Counted from the first letter of the stretch, positions 9,234-17,631 are shown. The stretch is 64,000 nucleotides of DNA from Bacteroidota bacterium (GCA_017860295.1 JAFNAS010000020.1:1-64000), one strand, 5' to 3'. Notes: generated by a model from the sequence alone, not told the origin. Numbers and translations: made by a program.

Positions 9234-9919
9234 TAAGAGCCATTGCCATTGACGATGAACCCCCAGCACTGAAAGTTATTGAAAAATTTTGCAACGATAG
9301 CGGTTTTATCGATCTTCAAAAGACTTTTACCCAACCACAAGAAGCTCTGAAATATCTGAGAAGATATCCGGTCGACTTGCTGTTTTTGGATATTCAAATG
9401 CCATCAGTAAACGGCGTTGATTGGTATAAAAGTCTAAATGTTAACACAATGGTGGTATTCACAACTGCTTATGCCGAATATGCTGTTGAAGGGTTCAATG
9501 TCAATGCTATCGATTACCTACTCAAACCGTATACTTACGAACGGTTTTTGCTCGCAGCACAAAAGGCTCAAAATTTGTTACAAAGTAAAGTGGGATCAAC
9601 CACTACAGGTTCGTCTCTGCTCATCCGTGCTGATTATACTTTATTAAAAATCAATTATGATTCTATTCTTTTTATAGAAGGATTGGATGACTATCTGAAA
9701 ATTTATTTGACAGATGGCAAGCCTGTTGTGGTGAGAATGACAATGAAGAGTATTCTTGAAAAATTACCGTCTGATCTTTTTTCGCGTACGCATAAATCGT
9801 TCATTGTGTCGCTGGATAAAATAGAAAGCATTAGAAATAAGATTATTACAATAAAGGATAAGCAAATTCCAATTGGTAATCGATTTGAAGAAAGCTTTTT
9901 GGATAAGTTTCAGCAATAG
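9230..9919 (+). CDS. LytTR-family response regulator
   Basis: A 229-residue response regulator. The receiver domain covers residues 1-120, with acidic residues D8, D9 and E10 and the phospho-acceptor D54 in LLFLDIQMPSVNG. A LytTR DNA-binding domain covers about 130-228 (ILFIEGLDDYLKIYL, then FSRTHKSFIVSLDKIESI). It overlaps the kinase gene by four bases, so the two are translationally coupled. The next genes on the same strand, the VTC cluster at 10282, start after a 362-base gap with their own promoter, so they are plausible targets, but no operator repeat could be identified with confidence. Confidence 0.95.
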   Translation: MIRAIAIDDEPPALKVIEKFCNDSGFIDLQKTFTQPQEALKYLRRYPVDLLFLDIQMPSVNGVDWYKSLNVNTMVVFTTAYAEYAVEGFNVNAIDYLLKPYTYERFLLAAQKAQNLLQSKVGSTTTGSSLLIRADYTLLKINYDSILFIEGLDDYLKIYLTDGKPVVVRMTMKSILEKLPSDLFSRTHKSFIVSLDKIESIRNKIITIKDKQIPIGNRFEESFLDKFQQ

Positions 9920-9956
9920 TTTTTCCCCTCAAAATTATAGCATTTCACCTCTTTTT

Positions 9957-9988
9957 TTTGATAGATGAAGAATGTTAAATTACTTTTG
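9957..9988 (+). promoter_or_regulatory. Promoter of the VTC cluster
   Basis: TTTG at 9957-9960, a 20-base spacer and TACTTTTG at 9981-9988 fit the Bacteroidetes consensus exactly. If used, it gives a leader of almost 290 bases before the ATG at 10282. The rest of the gap 9920-10281 holds the hairpin at 10077-10128 and no credible gene. Confidence 0.6.
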
Positions 9989-10076
9989 CATTGTAATAAT
10001 TTTGTAACAATTTCTGCTGTCACCCGGCACAGTGATTGTCTGAATTAATACATAAAGTTTATCGCTTTATTTATAG

Positions 10077-10128
10077 GAAAGAATCTGCCGGAATTCATCG
10101 GCACAATGCAGTTTCGGCAGACTCTTTC
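10077..10128 (+). other. Long imperfect hairpin in the VTC-cluster leader
   Basis: GAAAGA-A-TCTGCCG-GAA (10077-10093) faces TTT-CGGCAGA-C-TCTTTC (10112-10128). This gives about 16 pairs with one A/C mismatch and one G/T wobble, over an 18-base loop. No T-run follows, so it does not look like a simple terminator. It lies within the predicted 5' leader and could be a processing, stability or regulatory element; it matches no riboswitch I recognise. Confidence 0.5.
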
Positions 10129-10281
10129 TAATTACTTGAATCATAAAAACACCTGCCTATAAGTTCCATCTTTACTCGTTTTTCAACTTTGTTTTAATAA
10201 TTTCGGCTGTTGTCCTCATTAGAGGTAAATGCGCGCACAATTCATTGTTACAAGGTTCAAGCATAAGCTAACGACGAGAAG

Positions 10282-11040
10282 ATGAACACAATTTCCGATA
10301 TTCTTTCTTCATTTGATCCGATCTCTCTTCCCGAACTGAGTGAAGTACAATTACTTGACAGAACCGACATGAAATACATTTTTCATATTGGTCAGCTGGA
10401 GAGAATCCTTGCTCAAAGTCAGGCCGATTACAAAATTCTAACAATTGACGGGCAACAATACGGCCACTATGAAACCCGTTATCTGGACACTCCTGACTAT
10501 TCTCTCTACACCAATCATCACAATGGGAGATGCAACCGCTATAAAATACGGTTTCGGACTTATCTCGATTCGGGACAAAGTTTTTTCGAAATAAAATTTA
10601 AATCGAACAAAGGACGTACGGTTAAAGAGCGTATGCGATTGCATGAGAATCAGCATGCAATGACTCCCGAAAGTCGCAAATTCTTAGAAGAAAAGACAGA
10701 TCTAAAGGCAGATTCGCTTGCGGAAACCATTCAGATTAATTATAACCGTATAACGTTGGTAAATAAATTGCTGACAGAACGACTTACCATTGATTTCGAC
10801 ATGACTTATCGTATTGATCGGGAAGACCATTTATTCCCGAATCTGGTGATAGCCGAAGTCAAGCAACAACGCAACGGGCATTCTCCATTTCGCGATATCA
10901 TGCAGGACGAGCATATCCAGAGCTTATCAATAAGCAAATATTGTCTCGGAATAGCAAGTTTTTCTCCCAACGTAAAAACGAATTCATTTAAATCTAAACT
11001 GTTGTATGTTAATAAATTATCTCACTACAATGCGAATTAA
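10282..11040 (+). CDS. VTC-domain polyphosphate polymerase-like protein
   Basis: A 252-residue cytoplasmic protein of the VTC (Vtc4-like) superfamily, whose characterised eukaryotic members make polyphosphate from ATP in a basic tunnel. The basic and acidic strand motifs of the tunnel are present in order: DRTDMKYIF, ETRYLDT, NRYKIRFRTY, FFEIKFKSNKGRTVKERMRL, RLTIDFDMTYRI, VIAEVKQQR and the late SISKYC lysine. The protein is a bare tunnel domain without the SPX or membrane domains of the yeast protein. It is followed by a DUF4956 membrane protein whose start overlaps its end, a recurrent bacterial pairing. Polyphosphate synthesis is inferred from the family; another phosphorylated polymer is possible. 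Confidence 0.88.
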   Translation: MNTISDILSSFDPISLPELSEVQLLDRTDMKYIFHIGQLERILAQSQADYKILTIDGQQYGHYETRYLDTPDYSLYTNHHNGRCNRYKIRFRTYLDSGQSFFEIKFKSNKGRTVKERMRLHENQHAMTPESRKFLEEKTDLKADSLAETIQINYNRITLVNKLLTERLTIDFDMTYRIDREDHLFPNLVIAEVKQQRNGHSPFRDIMQDEHIQSLSISKYCLGIASFSPNVKTNSFKSKLLYVNKLSHYNAN

Positions 11041-11737
11041 TATCGTTTTATTTGTTCTAATACTGGCGACGATATTGCCTTGTACTGTGCAGGCTGCACC
11101 GTCTTTGCCCGATGGCATCTTCTCTTCCGACGATCCGATCAATGTCAACGTTACGACAGAAAAGAAGAAAGAAATCATCGAAATCAATCCCAATTTCTTT
11201 ATCGGCATCGCTATAGATCTTGCGACCATCGTACTTATAATACTTTGTGTGTATTATCCGAATTATAAAAAGATGGACACCATCTTTACGTTTATCCTGT
11301 TCAACATTGTCATCTTCTTGTTGACTTTTGTATTGAACAAGGTAAAGCTATCCATGGGTGCAGCCTTCGGCTTGTTTGCCGTCTTTTCGATGCTGCGTTA
11401 CCGGACTTCGAGTATCGGGATGAAAGACATGACTTATCTTTTCATTTTTATTGCTGTCGGTTTAATAAGTGCTATTCAAATGGGAGTATGGGATTTGGCT
11501 GTTATTTGCAGCATTATTTTCATAACTACATTACTTCTTGATTCAAAGCTTATTATAAGACGAGAATCTACGAAAATCATTCTTTTTGAAAAAGTGGAAA
11601 TGATTAAACCTGAATATGCGGAAGCTTTACTGAACGAACTCAGGAACCGTACCGGATTGAATATTCACCGTTTCGATGTGAACGAGCTCAATTATATGAA
11701 AGATACGGCGTCGATCACAATTTATTATTACGAATAA
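11030..11737 (+). CDS. DUF4956 integral membrane protein
   Basis: A 235-residue inner-membrane protein. The ATG at 11030 gives a cleavable-looking signal (MRINIVLFVLILATILPCTV). Three or more membrane segments then lie between about residues 50 and 165 (FIGIAIDLATIVLIILCVYY, IFTFILFNIVIFLLTF, YLFIFIAVGLISAIQMGV). The conserved SMGAAFGLFAVFSMLRYRTS segment is the family hallmark. A soluble, probably cytoplasmic C-terminal domain follows (about 170-235). It overlaps the VTC gene by 11 bases, so coupled translation is likely. An upstream in-frame ATG at 11006 is possible but spoils the signal sequence. The function is unknown; constant neighbourhood with VTC proteins suggests membrane anchoring or passage of the VTC product. 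Confidence 0.85.
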   Translation: MRINIVLFVLILATILPCTVQAAPSLPDGIFSSDDPINVNVTTEKKKEIIEINPNFFIGIAIDLATIVLIILCVYYPNYKKMDTIFTFILFNIVIFLLTFVLNKVKLSMGAAFGLFAVFSMLRYRTSSIGMKDMTYLFIFIAVGLISAIQMGVWDLAVICSIIFITTLLLDSKLIIRRESTKIILFEKVEMIKPEYAEALLNELRNRTGLNIHRFDVNELNYMKDTASITIYYYE

Positions 11738-11761
11738 TAATCTATTATAAATAAACACCTT

Positions 11762-12463
11762 ATGCATCATTTTCGAATCTTTCCGCTGCTACTCGCTTTG
11801 CTGTTCGTGTCTCCAGTAATTCGATCCCAGACAAACGATTTCGGGATATGGACATCGTTGGGTCTCGAAAAGAAACTGGGTAAATGGGACCTTGGCTCGG
11901 AGCTCGAACTCCGCACGATGGATAATTCTTCGAAAATCAGCCGTGTGAGTATGGAATTTGAAGCTTCGTATGTTCTGCTTAAACCGTTGAGAGTCGGCTT
12001 GAGCTATCAGTTTATCGATTTCAACGATACAAAATACACTGATTTTCAGCCTCGTCATCGCTTCAATCTATTTGCCATAGGATCTCAAAAACTGGGAAAT
12101 TTCAATTTCTCTTTGCGCGAACGCCTTCAGTTGACTACTAAAGATGAAAGTGATCGGATTAAATCAAGTGGGGCTATAGATACATACAAAATTAATCCGG
12201 CCTGGGTTTGGCGGAACCGTTTGAAAATTTCATACAATATTCCACATTGTAAAATTACCCCCTACGGATCATTCGAAACATTTTACCAATTGAATAATCC
12301 GGACGGCAATGTTTTCGACGATTTGCGCTACACGATAGGGGTAGGTTATTCGTTGAAAAAGCGACATAAATTCAATTTGTATTATCTGATAGACAACGAA
12401 ATAAATGTGAAAAATCCGGTCCGTGGCTTCGTGTTGGGTGCCGGTTATACCTATTCGTTCTAA
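11762..12463 (+). CDS. DUF2490 outer-membrane beta-barrel protein
   Basis: A 233-residue protein with an N-terminal signal peptide (cleavage near VIRSQ-TND). Alternating hydrophobic strands follow to a C-terminal Phe in GAGYTYSF, as in outer-membrane barrels. WTSLGLEKKLGKWDLGSELE and the repeated -YQF/-RHRFNL strands fit DUF2490. It is 24 bases after the DUF4956 gene on the same strand. The role is unknown; in this cluster it would supply the outer-membrane component. Confidence 0.82.
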   Translation: MHHFRIFPLLLALLFVSPVIRSQTNDFGIWTSLGLEKKLGKWDLGSELELRTMDNSSKISRVSMEFEASYVLLKPLRVGLSYQFIDFNDTKYTDFQPRHRFNLFAIGSQKLGNFNFSLRERLQLTTKDESDRIKSSGAIDTYKINPAWVWRNRLKISYNIPHCKITPYGSFETFYQLNNPDGNVFDDLRYTIGVGYSLKKRHKFNLYYLIDNEINVKNPVRGFVLGAGYTYSF

Positions 12464-12502
12464 AATCCGGATACCCTTATAAATACTAAAAAAGCAACAC
12501 CT

Positions 12503-14056
12503 ATGTTTCGAAAGTTTTTGTATTTCACACTTTTCTCATTTTCTGTTCTCTTCATTAGCTCTTGTAACAAAAGCAATCTTCTTGACGAAGAAACCGATGA
12601 TGACAGTGATAATGTACGTGTCGGAGTTACACATGAGGAAGCCTCCGATTATGTCTACGATGCCTCTTCGGCCATCAGTATCGTTTTTAACGGGACATCA
12701 ATTACTACAAGCTCTTCTAACGTAACTGTAAGCGGAAACACCGCTACTATTACTGCCGGGGGTACCTATTCCGTTTCAGGATCGCTTACTGACGGACAAC
12801 TGATTGTAAATGCATCAGGAGCCGTGGTAAAAATTATTATGAACGGAGTTACGATGGTTAATTCGAGTACATCTCCGTTTTACATCAAGAAGTCGCAGAA
12901 GACTATTCTTATTTTGGCCGATAATACTACCAATACCGTTACCGATGCCAGTTCTTATGCATCTTCCGATGAACCGAATGCCGCTATTTTCAGCAATTGC
13001 GACATGACGATTTTCGGGAATGGAACTCTGACGGTAAAAGGAAATAGCTACGACGGCATTGCTACCGACGATGGTCTGATTATCAAAAGCGGAACTATCA
13101 ATGTAACTGCTGCTGACGATGCCATCCGGGGGAAAGATTACCTGATTGTACGAGATGGAGTAATAACGGCCAAAGGAAGTACCGGACATGCACTAAAATC
13201 AAATAACGATACGAATAAAGGCTACGGTTTCATCGATGTGGAAGGAGGAACGTTTGACCTCACCTCTTCTTCTGCCGATGGTGTACATGCCGTAAAAAGG
13301 GTGATAATTAACGGAGGAACATTTAGTATTGCCGCTGCAGCTAGTCAGGCATTTAAAGCCGATTCTTCGGTAATAATCAATGACGGCACTGTCAATGTTA
13401 CCACTTCGAGGGAAGGAATTGAAAGCTTTGTCATCAAAATAAACGGAGGATCGACCAATATTATTGCATCTAACGACGGATTGAATGCTACGGCCGGAAC
13501 CGTCTCGGGAGGTACTGAATCCAACGACGGAAGCAACATATACATTAACGGGGGTACTGTCAACTTAAGTGTCTCCAGCGGAGATTGTATTGACAGTAAT
13601 GGTAGTGTGACCATGACAGGAGGAACGGTTTCAGCTCACGGTCCGAGTTCGCAGCCCGAGGTAGCTCTCGATTATAACGGATCATTCAATATTTCAGGGG
13701 GGACACTTATTGCAGTAGGACCAAACTCGGGAACTATGATTCAGGGCGTGAGCTCGGGTTCTTCACAATATTCTGTTTTGGCAAAATTCAGTTCTACTCT
13801 TTCGTCCGGGACTTTCGTCCATTTGCAGGATGCAAGCGGCACTGATTTGATAACATTTAAACCATCAAGAGCCTATTATTATGTTGTATTCTCGTCGTCG
13901 ATGCTCAAAAGTGGTTCTACTTATTACCTCTATACAGGGGGAACATCGACAGGCACTGCATCGAATGGAGTCTATACCGGAGGAACTTATTCTGGCGGAA
14001 CTTTAAGAAAAACATTTACTATCTCAAATTCGGTTACTTCATTATCGGGCATATAA
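12503..14056 (+). CDS. Cthe_2159-type carbohydrate-binding beta-helix lipoprotein
   Basis: A 517-residue predicted surface lipoprotein. The lipobox FISSC puts the lipidated Cys at residue 21, followed by an acidic linker (DEETDDDSDN). The body resembles the Cthe_2159 carbohydrate-binding family (PF14262): GGTYSVSGSLTDGQLIVNA, VKIIMNGVTMVNS and TILILADNTTNTVTDAS near the start. About ten right-handed beta-helix turns follow, marked by repeated ING-GT/GGT motifs to about residue 410. Cthe_2159 of Clostridium thermocellum is known to bind cellulose and pectin-like glycans. The C-terminal ~100 residues are Ser/Thr/Gly-rich. It is the last gene of the VTC cluster, 39 bases after the DUF2490 gene. 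Carbohydrate binding is inferred from the family; the ligand is unknown. Confidence 0.85.
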   Translation: MFRKFLYFTLFSFSVLFISSCNKSNLLDEETDDDSDNVRVGVTHEEASDYVYDASSAISIVFNGTSITTSSSNVTVSGNTATITAGGTYSVSGSLTDGQLIVNASGAVVKIIMNGVTMVNSSTSPFYIKKSQKTILILADNTTNTVTDASSYASSDEPNAAIFSNCDMTIFGNGTLTVKGNSYDGIATDDGLIIKSGTINVTAADDAIRGKDYLIVRDGVITAKGSTGHALKSNNDTNKGYGFIDVEGGTFDLTSSSADGVHAVKRVIINGGTFSIAAAASQAFKADSSVIINDGTVNVTTSREGIESFVIKINGGSTNIIASNDGLNATAGTVSGGTESNDGSNIYINGGTVNLSVSSGDCIDSNGSVTMTGGTVSAHGPSSQPEVALDYNGSFNISGGTLIAVGPNSGTMIQGVSSGSSQYSVLAKFSSTLSSGTFVHLQDASGTDLITFKPSRAYYYVVFSSSMLKSGSTYYLYTGGTSTGTASNGVYTGGTYSGGTLRKTFTISNSVTSLSGI

Positions 14057-14234
14057 AGCTTTGTATAATCAGATTTTCAGGGCATTCTGTATTACATTAA
14101 ACTATTTATATTTTCTGTGGAAATCATATTATGACTGGTTGTTTAGAATTAGTCATGTTGCCTAAACAAATGATGTCTACAAATAACCTGGAGGAGGATT
14201 CCCAGTACGATTGATTCAACTAACCAAAATCCGA

Positions 14235-14266
14235 GGGCGGCAAATAATATTTTTGCTGCCCTTTTT
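14235..14266 (+). terminator. Rho-independent terminator downstream of the VTC cluster
   Basis: GGGCGGCAAA (14235-14244) pairs with TTTGCTGCCC (14252-14261), with one G/T pair and a 7-base loop, followed by TTTTT. It lies 180 bases after the last stop codon. The stretch 14057-14234 holds no convincing gene, so it is probably a 3' untranslated region or a small RNA. Confidence 0.7.
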
Positions 14267-14303
14267 CTCGTAATCATTCTCATGTAAGAAAAACACCGCA
14301 AAT

Positions 14304-14335
14304 TTTGGACGAGTACCATTTTTACACTAAATTTG
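14304..14335 (+). promoter_or_regulatory. Promoter of tRNA-Thr
   Basis: TTTG (14304-14307), 20 bases, TAAATTTG (14328-14335): an exact -33/-7 match ending 13 bases before the mature tRNA. Confidence 0.8.
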
Positions 14336-14348
14336 TGCTCCCAAATAA

Positions 14349-14420
14349 GCCTCTTTAGCTCAGCGGTAGAGCAGCTCACTCGTAATGAGCAGGTCGAGGG
14401 TTCAATTCCCTTGAGAGGCT
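14349..14420 (+). tRNA. tRNA-Thr (anticodon CGT)
   Basis: A complete 72-base cloverleaf. The acceptor is GCCTCTT/GAGAGGC, the D stem GCTC/GAGC, the anticodon stem GCTCA/TGAGC with loop CTCGTAA (anticodon CGT), and the T stem GAGGG/CCCTT with loop TTCAATT. The discriminator base is T. The 3' CCA is not encoded. It has its own promoter and terminator, so it is a single-gene transcript. Confidence 0.97.
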
Positions 14421-14427
14421 CAATGTT

Positions 14428-14473
14428 AAAAGGTTCCATCTGTAAATCAATAGTTTATAGATGGAACCTTTTT
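14428..14473 (+). terminator. Terminator of tRNA-Thr
   Basis: AAAAGGTTCCATCT (14428-14441) pairs exactly with AGATGGAACCTTTT (14459-14472). The stem extends inward through TGTAAA/TTTATA. A T-tail is present. Confidence 0.85.
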
Positions 14474-14614
14474 GCATTCTGATTATAGTCCTATTTCAAC
14501 GGTTGTGCACTATCGTTTGCATAAACCGATACAATAGGAACAAAAAAGAAGAAAGATTCTGGGTTATCTCCTCAAACGAAGAATTATCTAGGGCCAGTGA
14601 ACGTATTCAACACA

Positions 14615-14650
14615 AAAGAGGCTGTCTCAAAAAAATGAGACAGCCTCTTT
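14615..14650 (-). terminator. Terminator of the TPR lipoprotein gene (recurrent hairpin)
   Basis: AAAGAGGCTGTCTCA (14615-14629) pairs exactly with TGAGACAGCCTCTTT (14636-14650) over A6. The A/T flanks make it usable in both directions. It lies 26 bases past the minus-strand stop. The stem is the same as the nifJ terminator. Confidence 0.8.
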
Positions 14651-14675
14651 CTATCATTATGAATCTTAAAGGGAT

Positions 14676-16385
14676 TTATTTGATGATGTTTTGGAAGTCA
14701 GAATCTGTCAAATATTTTGCAAATTCAGCATCTGTAGTTGCTCTACTAGCCCATTTTTTACTTGAAGCAACGGCTTTGCGCATTCCATCGTAAACCAACT
14801 GGCGATCGTTTGTGCGGGCACCGAGGATAGCTTGCAAGTAAGCAGTTTCTCCATTCGGTTTTTTAACGTTGTTCAGTGTAGCACGAGCTGCGCTGTAATC
14901 TTTTGTCAGGATTTGAGTCAATGCTGCATTGTTGCTGGCGGCATTACCCAGAGACGATTTAGCTTTTGCAAAATCACCTTGTTGGATATAAATGATGCCC
15001 AATGCCTGATTCAATTTATCACCACCTACATTACCGGCATTGCCAAGATATTGTTGAGCTTTAGCAGTTTCACCTTGTGCAAGTGCAGCGATACCTGCAT
15101 TGTAATTTGCTTCTGCCGATTTCGAATCAATAGCCAGTGCCTTTGCAAATAAACGAGAAGCTTCAGCATATTCTCCTTGATTGAATTTTACAGTACCTAA
15201 GTTGTTGTATCCACGAATATCGCTTGGATATTGATCGATAGCGCTCTGGTAAATGGCAGCTTTTTTGGAATTGTCGTTTGTAAGTGTAGCTGCGTAAAGC
15301 AACTCTTCTACATTAAGTGCTTTTGCATTTTCCTGAGCCAGTTTGGTAATCTCTTCGTCAGATTTGCCGATCAAATCCAAAGTCAACTGTAATTTAGAAC
15401 GACGCAATTGCGGAAGAATGTCTTTCGCAATGTTTTTGAATGCAGCAGAGAGGTTACGGATTTCATGTTCGCGTTGTTCCGGATCGGAGTACATTGACAA
15501 AACACGAAGAATAACTTCCTTGTCCTGAATGTTGGAAGAAGACATCAATTGTTGGAAACCTTCCCAATCTTGAGCAGTAAAATTTGCATTTACATCCAAC
15601 GAAGTTTTCAATTTCTTGAGTTCTTTTTTGATGTAAGTGCTTGTGTTCTTTTCACGTTGTTCCGACAACTTTGTGTTCAGTTTTACACCACCATCAGGCG
15701 ATGCATAAGAATTCAGATCAAAGCCTGCCACTTTCAGGTTTTGATCGTCTTTAGCTTCTTGAATTTTTTTGACCAAAGAAATAAGATCATCCTTCTTCAA
15801 CTCATTTTTGCGAATATTGGCTTGTTGAATCAAGAACATGATATTTGCGTCATGTTTTTCTTTGATAATGCGTTGAAATTTGTCGTTGATGATCGGGGCA
15901 TCAATGTTGTCACCATCGGCCGAAGCAAGAGTTGATGTTGCAATAACGCCATCAGCAACTTTTACAGAGGGAATAGTGTACGTTTTGTTTCCCCGTGTGG
16001 CTTTGAATTCAAGAAAAAGTTCGCTTTTTGCCAAGTCGGGTACATAGTCGAACGAAGCATTAATAGAGGCTGTGCCACCTGCTTTGTACGCAATTTGCTG
16101 ATTGTTGCCCTGAACTTTTTCTCCTTGGAAGAGTACAGGTGTACTTTTGTACTCCTGACCTGTAGATGTTTTCAAAACAGGAGTTACTTCAACAACAGTC
16201 TTTTTATCGAAGTATTTTTCTGGGAATTTGCCTGTAATAGTGGCATTTACCTTGCCTCCAACGGCTTCCAGAGGATTGGGGGTTGTGTTAAAATAGCTGG
16301 GGTCCAAGGCACCCATCGGCTTTGAGCAAGACGTAAAGACGAACGCTAAAATGGCCGCGGAAAGAAGATAAAATCCTTTTTTCAT
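14676..16385 (-). CDS. Tetratricopeptide-repeat lipoprotein with OmpA-like segment
   Basis: A 569-residue predicted lipoprotein conserved in Bacteroidales, of unknown function. The ATG at 16385 gives a signal with lipobox VFTSC (Cys20). A longer frame reaches 16469, but the -7 promoter box at 16436-16443 lies between, supporting the shorter form. Residues ~35-180 hold beta-rich segments (PLEAVGGKVNATITGKFPEK). A central stretch, GFDLNSYASPDGG followed by LSEQREKNTSTYIKKELK, resembles the peptidoglycan-binding OmpA pattern. TPR motifs then run from about residue 360 to 500 (YPSDIRGYNNLGTVKFNQGE, AEANYNAGIAALAQGETAKA). It is probably periplasm-facing at the outer membrane and may scaffold envelope complexes. 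It is a single gene. Confidence 0.88.
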   Translation of the reverse strand: MKKGFYLLSAAILAFVFTSCSKPMGALDPSYFNTTPNPLEAVGGKVNATITGKFPEKYFDKKTVVEVTPVLKTSTGQEYKSTPVLFQGEKVQGNNQQIAYKAGGTASINASFDYVPDLAKSELFLEFKATRGNKTYTIPSVKVADGVIATSTLASADGDNIDAPIINDKFQRIIKEKHDANIMFLIQQANIRKNELKKDDLISLVKKIQEAKDDQNLKVAGFDLNSYASPDGGVKLNTKLSEQREKNTSTYIKKELKKLKTSLDVNANFTAQDWEGFQQLMSSSNIQDKEVILRVLSMYSDPEQREHEIRNLSAAFKNIAKDILPQLRRSKLQLTLDLIGKSDEEITKLAQENAKALNVEELLYAATLTNDNSKKAAIYQSAIDQYPSDIRGYNNLGTVKFNQGEYAEASRLFAKALAIDSKSAEANYNAGIAALAQGETAKAQQYLGNAGNVGGDKLNQALGIIYIQQGDFAKAKSSLGNAASNNAALTQILTKDYSAARATLNNVKKPNGETAYLQAILGARTNDRQLVYDGMRKAVASSKKWASRATTDAEFAKYLTDSDFQNIIK

Positions 16386-16435
16386 AAAGCTAATAATTTG
16401 ATTGATTGAATAAAAACTTTTTGAATTAGTTACAG

Positions 16436-16443
16436 CAAATATA
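16436..16443 (-). promoter_or_regulatory. -7 box of the TPR lipoprotein gene
   Basis: Minus-strand TATATTTG, 50 bases before the chosen ATG. A CTTG lies about 23 bases further upstream. Confidence 0.5.
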
Positions 16444-16647
16444 AGCACAAACAATTTGTAAAAAAACAAGATTGGACTATTATATTTTTGTCGTAAGTTC
16501 GCTTTTTATTTCGATTATTTGATCGATCTGCATAATATCCTGATAGATAGATATATATATATTGTAAATTTATTTGTATGGCAAATAGCTTAGAGTGTTA
16601 ATTTCAACTATTTAACTTTATTCCTGCGCGATAAACCTTATTTTTAT

Positions 16648-17631
16648 ATGTATTTTACAAAACAATACGCGTTTTGTTTTTTCAAAATCATTAATCTGAG
16701 CCGATTATCTTTATCGTTTTTACTTTATGGTATGACGGATAGGCTCAGAATCTGCTTTTTGCCGGCTGCTGTGTCGATTGAACCGATCAACAGGTGTAAT
16801 TTATGTTGTCCGGAGTGTCCTGCAGGAAATCAATCTCTCCTGCGCGAAAAAGAGTTAATGAAATGGGATGTATTCGTGAAAGTCATCGACGAACTCTCTC
16901 CGTCTTTGTTTTGGACTACACTCTATTTTCAAGGTGAGCCGTTTTTGCATCCTCAATTTCAGGCGATGATAAATTATTGTCATCATAAAAAGATATTTAC
17001 CTATACCTCTTCCAACGGACAGTTGCTAACGAGTGAGATAGCGAAGAGAACGGTTGAGTCGGGGCTGGACAAAATCGTCATATCTGTGGATGGGTTGACT
17101 CAAGAGGTGTATCAGCAGTATCGTCGGGGCGGGAATCTTCGGAAAGTCGTTGAAACAATCCAGCATATTGCTTATTGGAAAAAGAGGCTTAAAAGCAGAA
17201 CTCCGGTTGTTGAAGCTCAGTTTATAGTGATGAAACACAATGAATTTCAGTTGCATGATGTAAAGAAGACTCTTCTGTCGTGGGGGGCAGATCGAGTTTC
17301 TCTGAAAACAGCCCAAATTGAATTTGAACGAATTGAGCAGTTGGTGCCTTCTCAGAAAAAATATTCACGGTATGAGAAAACAGCCAATGGCTCCTGGCAA
17401 TTAAAAAAGAGGCTGAAAAATCGTTGCTGGCGTCAGTGGAGTGGTGCGGTAATAGCGGCTAACGGCGATGTATTACCCTGTTGTTTCGACAAAAACGGAG
17501 AATATGTTTTCGGGAACGTAGAACACGAAAGTTTTTTTGAAATTTGGAATGGGGGAAAAGCAAATTTGTTTCGATCGAAGATTCATACCAACCGGAAAGA
17601 GATAGCCATTTGCCGAAATTGTACGGAATAA
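16648..17631 (+). CDS. Radical SAM/SPASM-domain protein
   Basis: A 327-residue radical S-adenosylmethionine enzyme. The cluster motif is C50-x3-C54-x2-C57 in RCNLCCPECPAG. Typical barrel landmarks follow (YFQGEPFLHP, TSSNGQLLT, KIVISVDGLTQEVYQQYR). A C-terminal SPASM region carries further cysteines (KNRCWRQW, VLPCCFDKNGEY, ICRNCTE). SPASM enzymes bind auxiliary Fe-S clusters and often modify peptides or act in cofactor or lipid assembly, but no precursor peptide or partner gene lies nearby. The ~45-residue lead before the cluster motif is usual for relatives in this phylum. No strong promoter box; TAACTTTA at 16613-16620 is one base off consensus. Confidence 0.9.
   Translation: MYFTKQYAFCFFKIINLSRLSLSFLLYGMTDRLRICFLPAAVSIEPINRCNLCCPECPAGNQSLLREKELMKWDVFVKVIDELSPSLFWTTLYFQGEPFLHPQFQAMINYCHHKKIFTYTSSNGQLLTSEIAKRTVESGLDKIVISVDGLTQEVYQQYRRGGNLRKVVETIQHIAYWKKRLKSRTPVVEAQFIVMKHNEFQLHDVKKTLLSWGADRVSLKTAQIEFERIEQLVPSQKKYSRYEKTANGSWQLKKRLKNRCWRQWSGAVIAANGDVLPCCFDKNGEYVFGNVEHESFFEIWNGGKANLFRSKIHTNRKEIAICRNCTE

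Noticed and set aside
9920-10281. Riboswitch in the VTC leader
   Set aside because: The hairpin is real, but no conserved core of a known riboswitch class can be recognised, so it is listed only as a structured element.
14149-14439. 96-codon minus-strand frame across tRNA-Thr
   Set aside because: Most of it is the complement of the tRNA and its promoter. Only the last 44 codons (from 14283) look at all protein-like, and those are treated as a low-interest observation.
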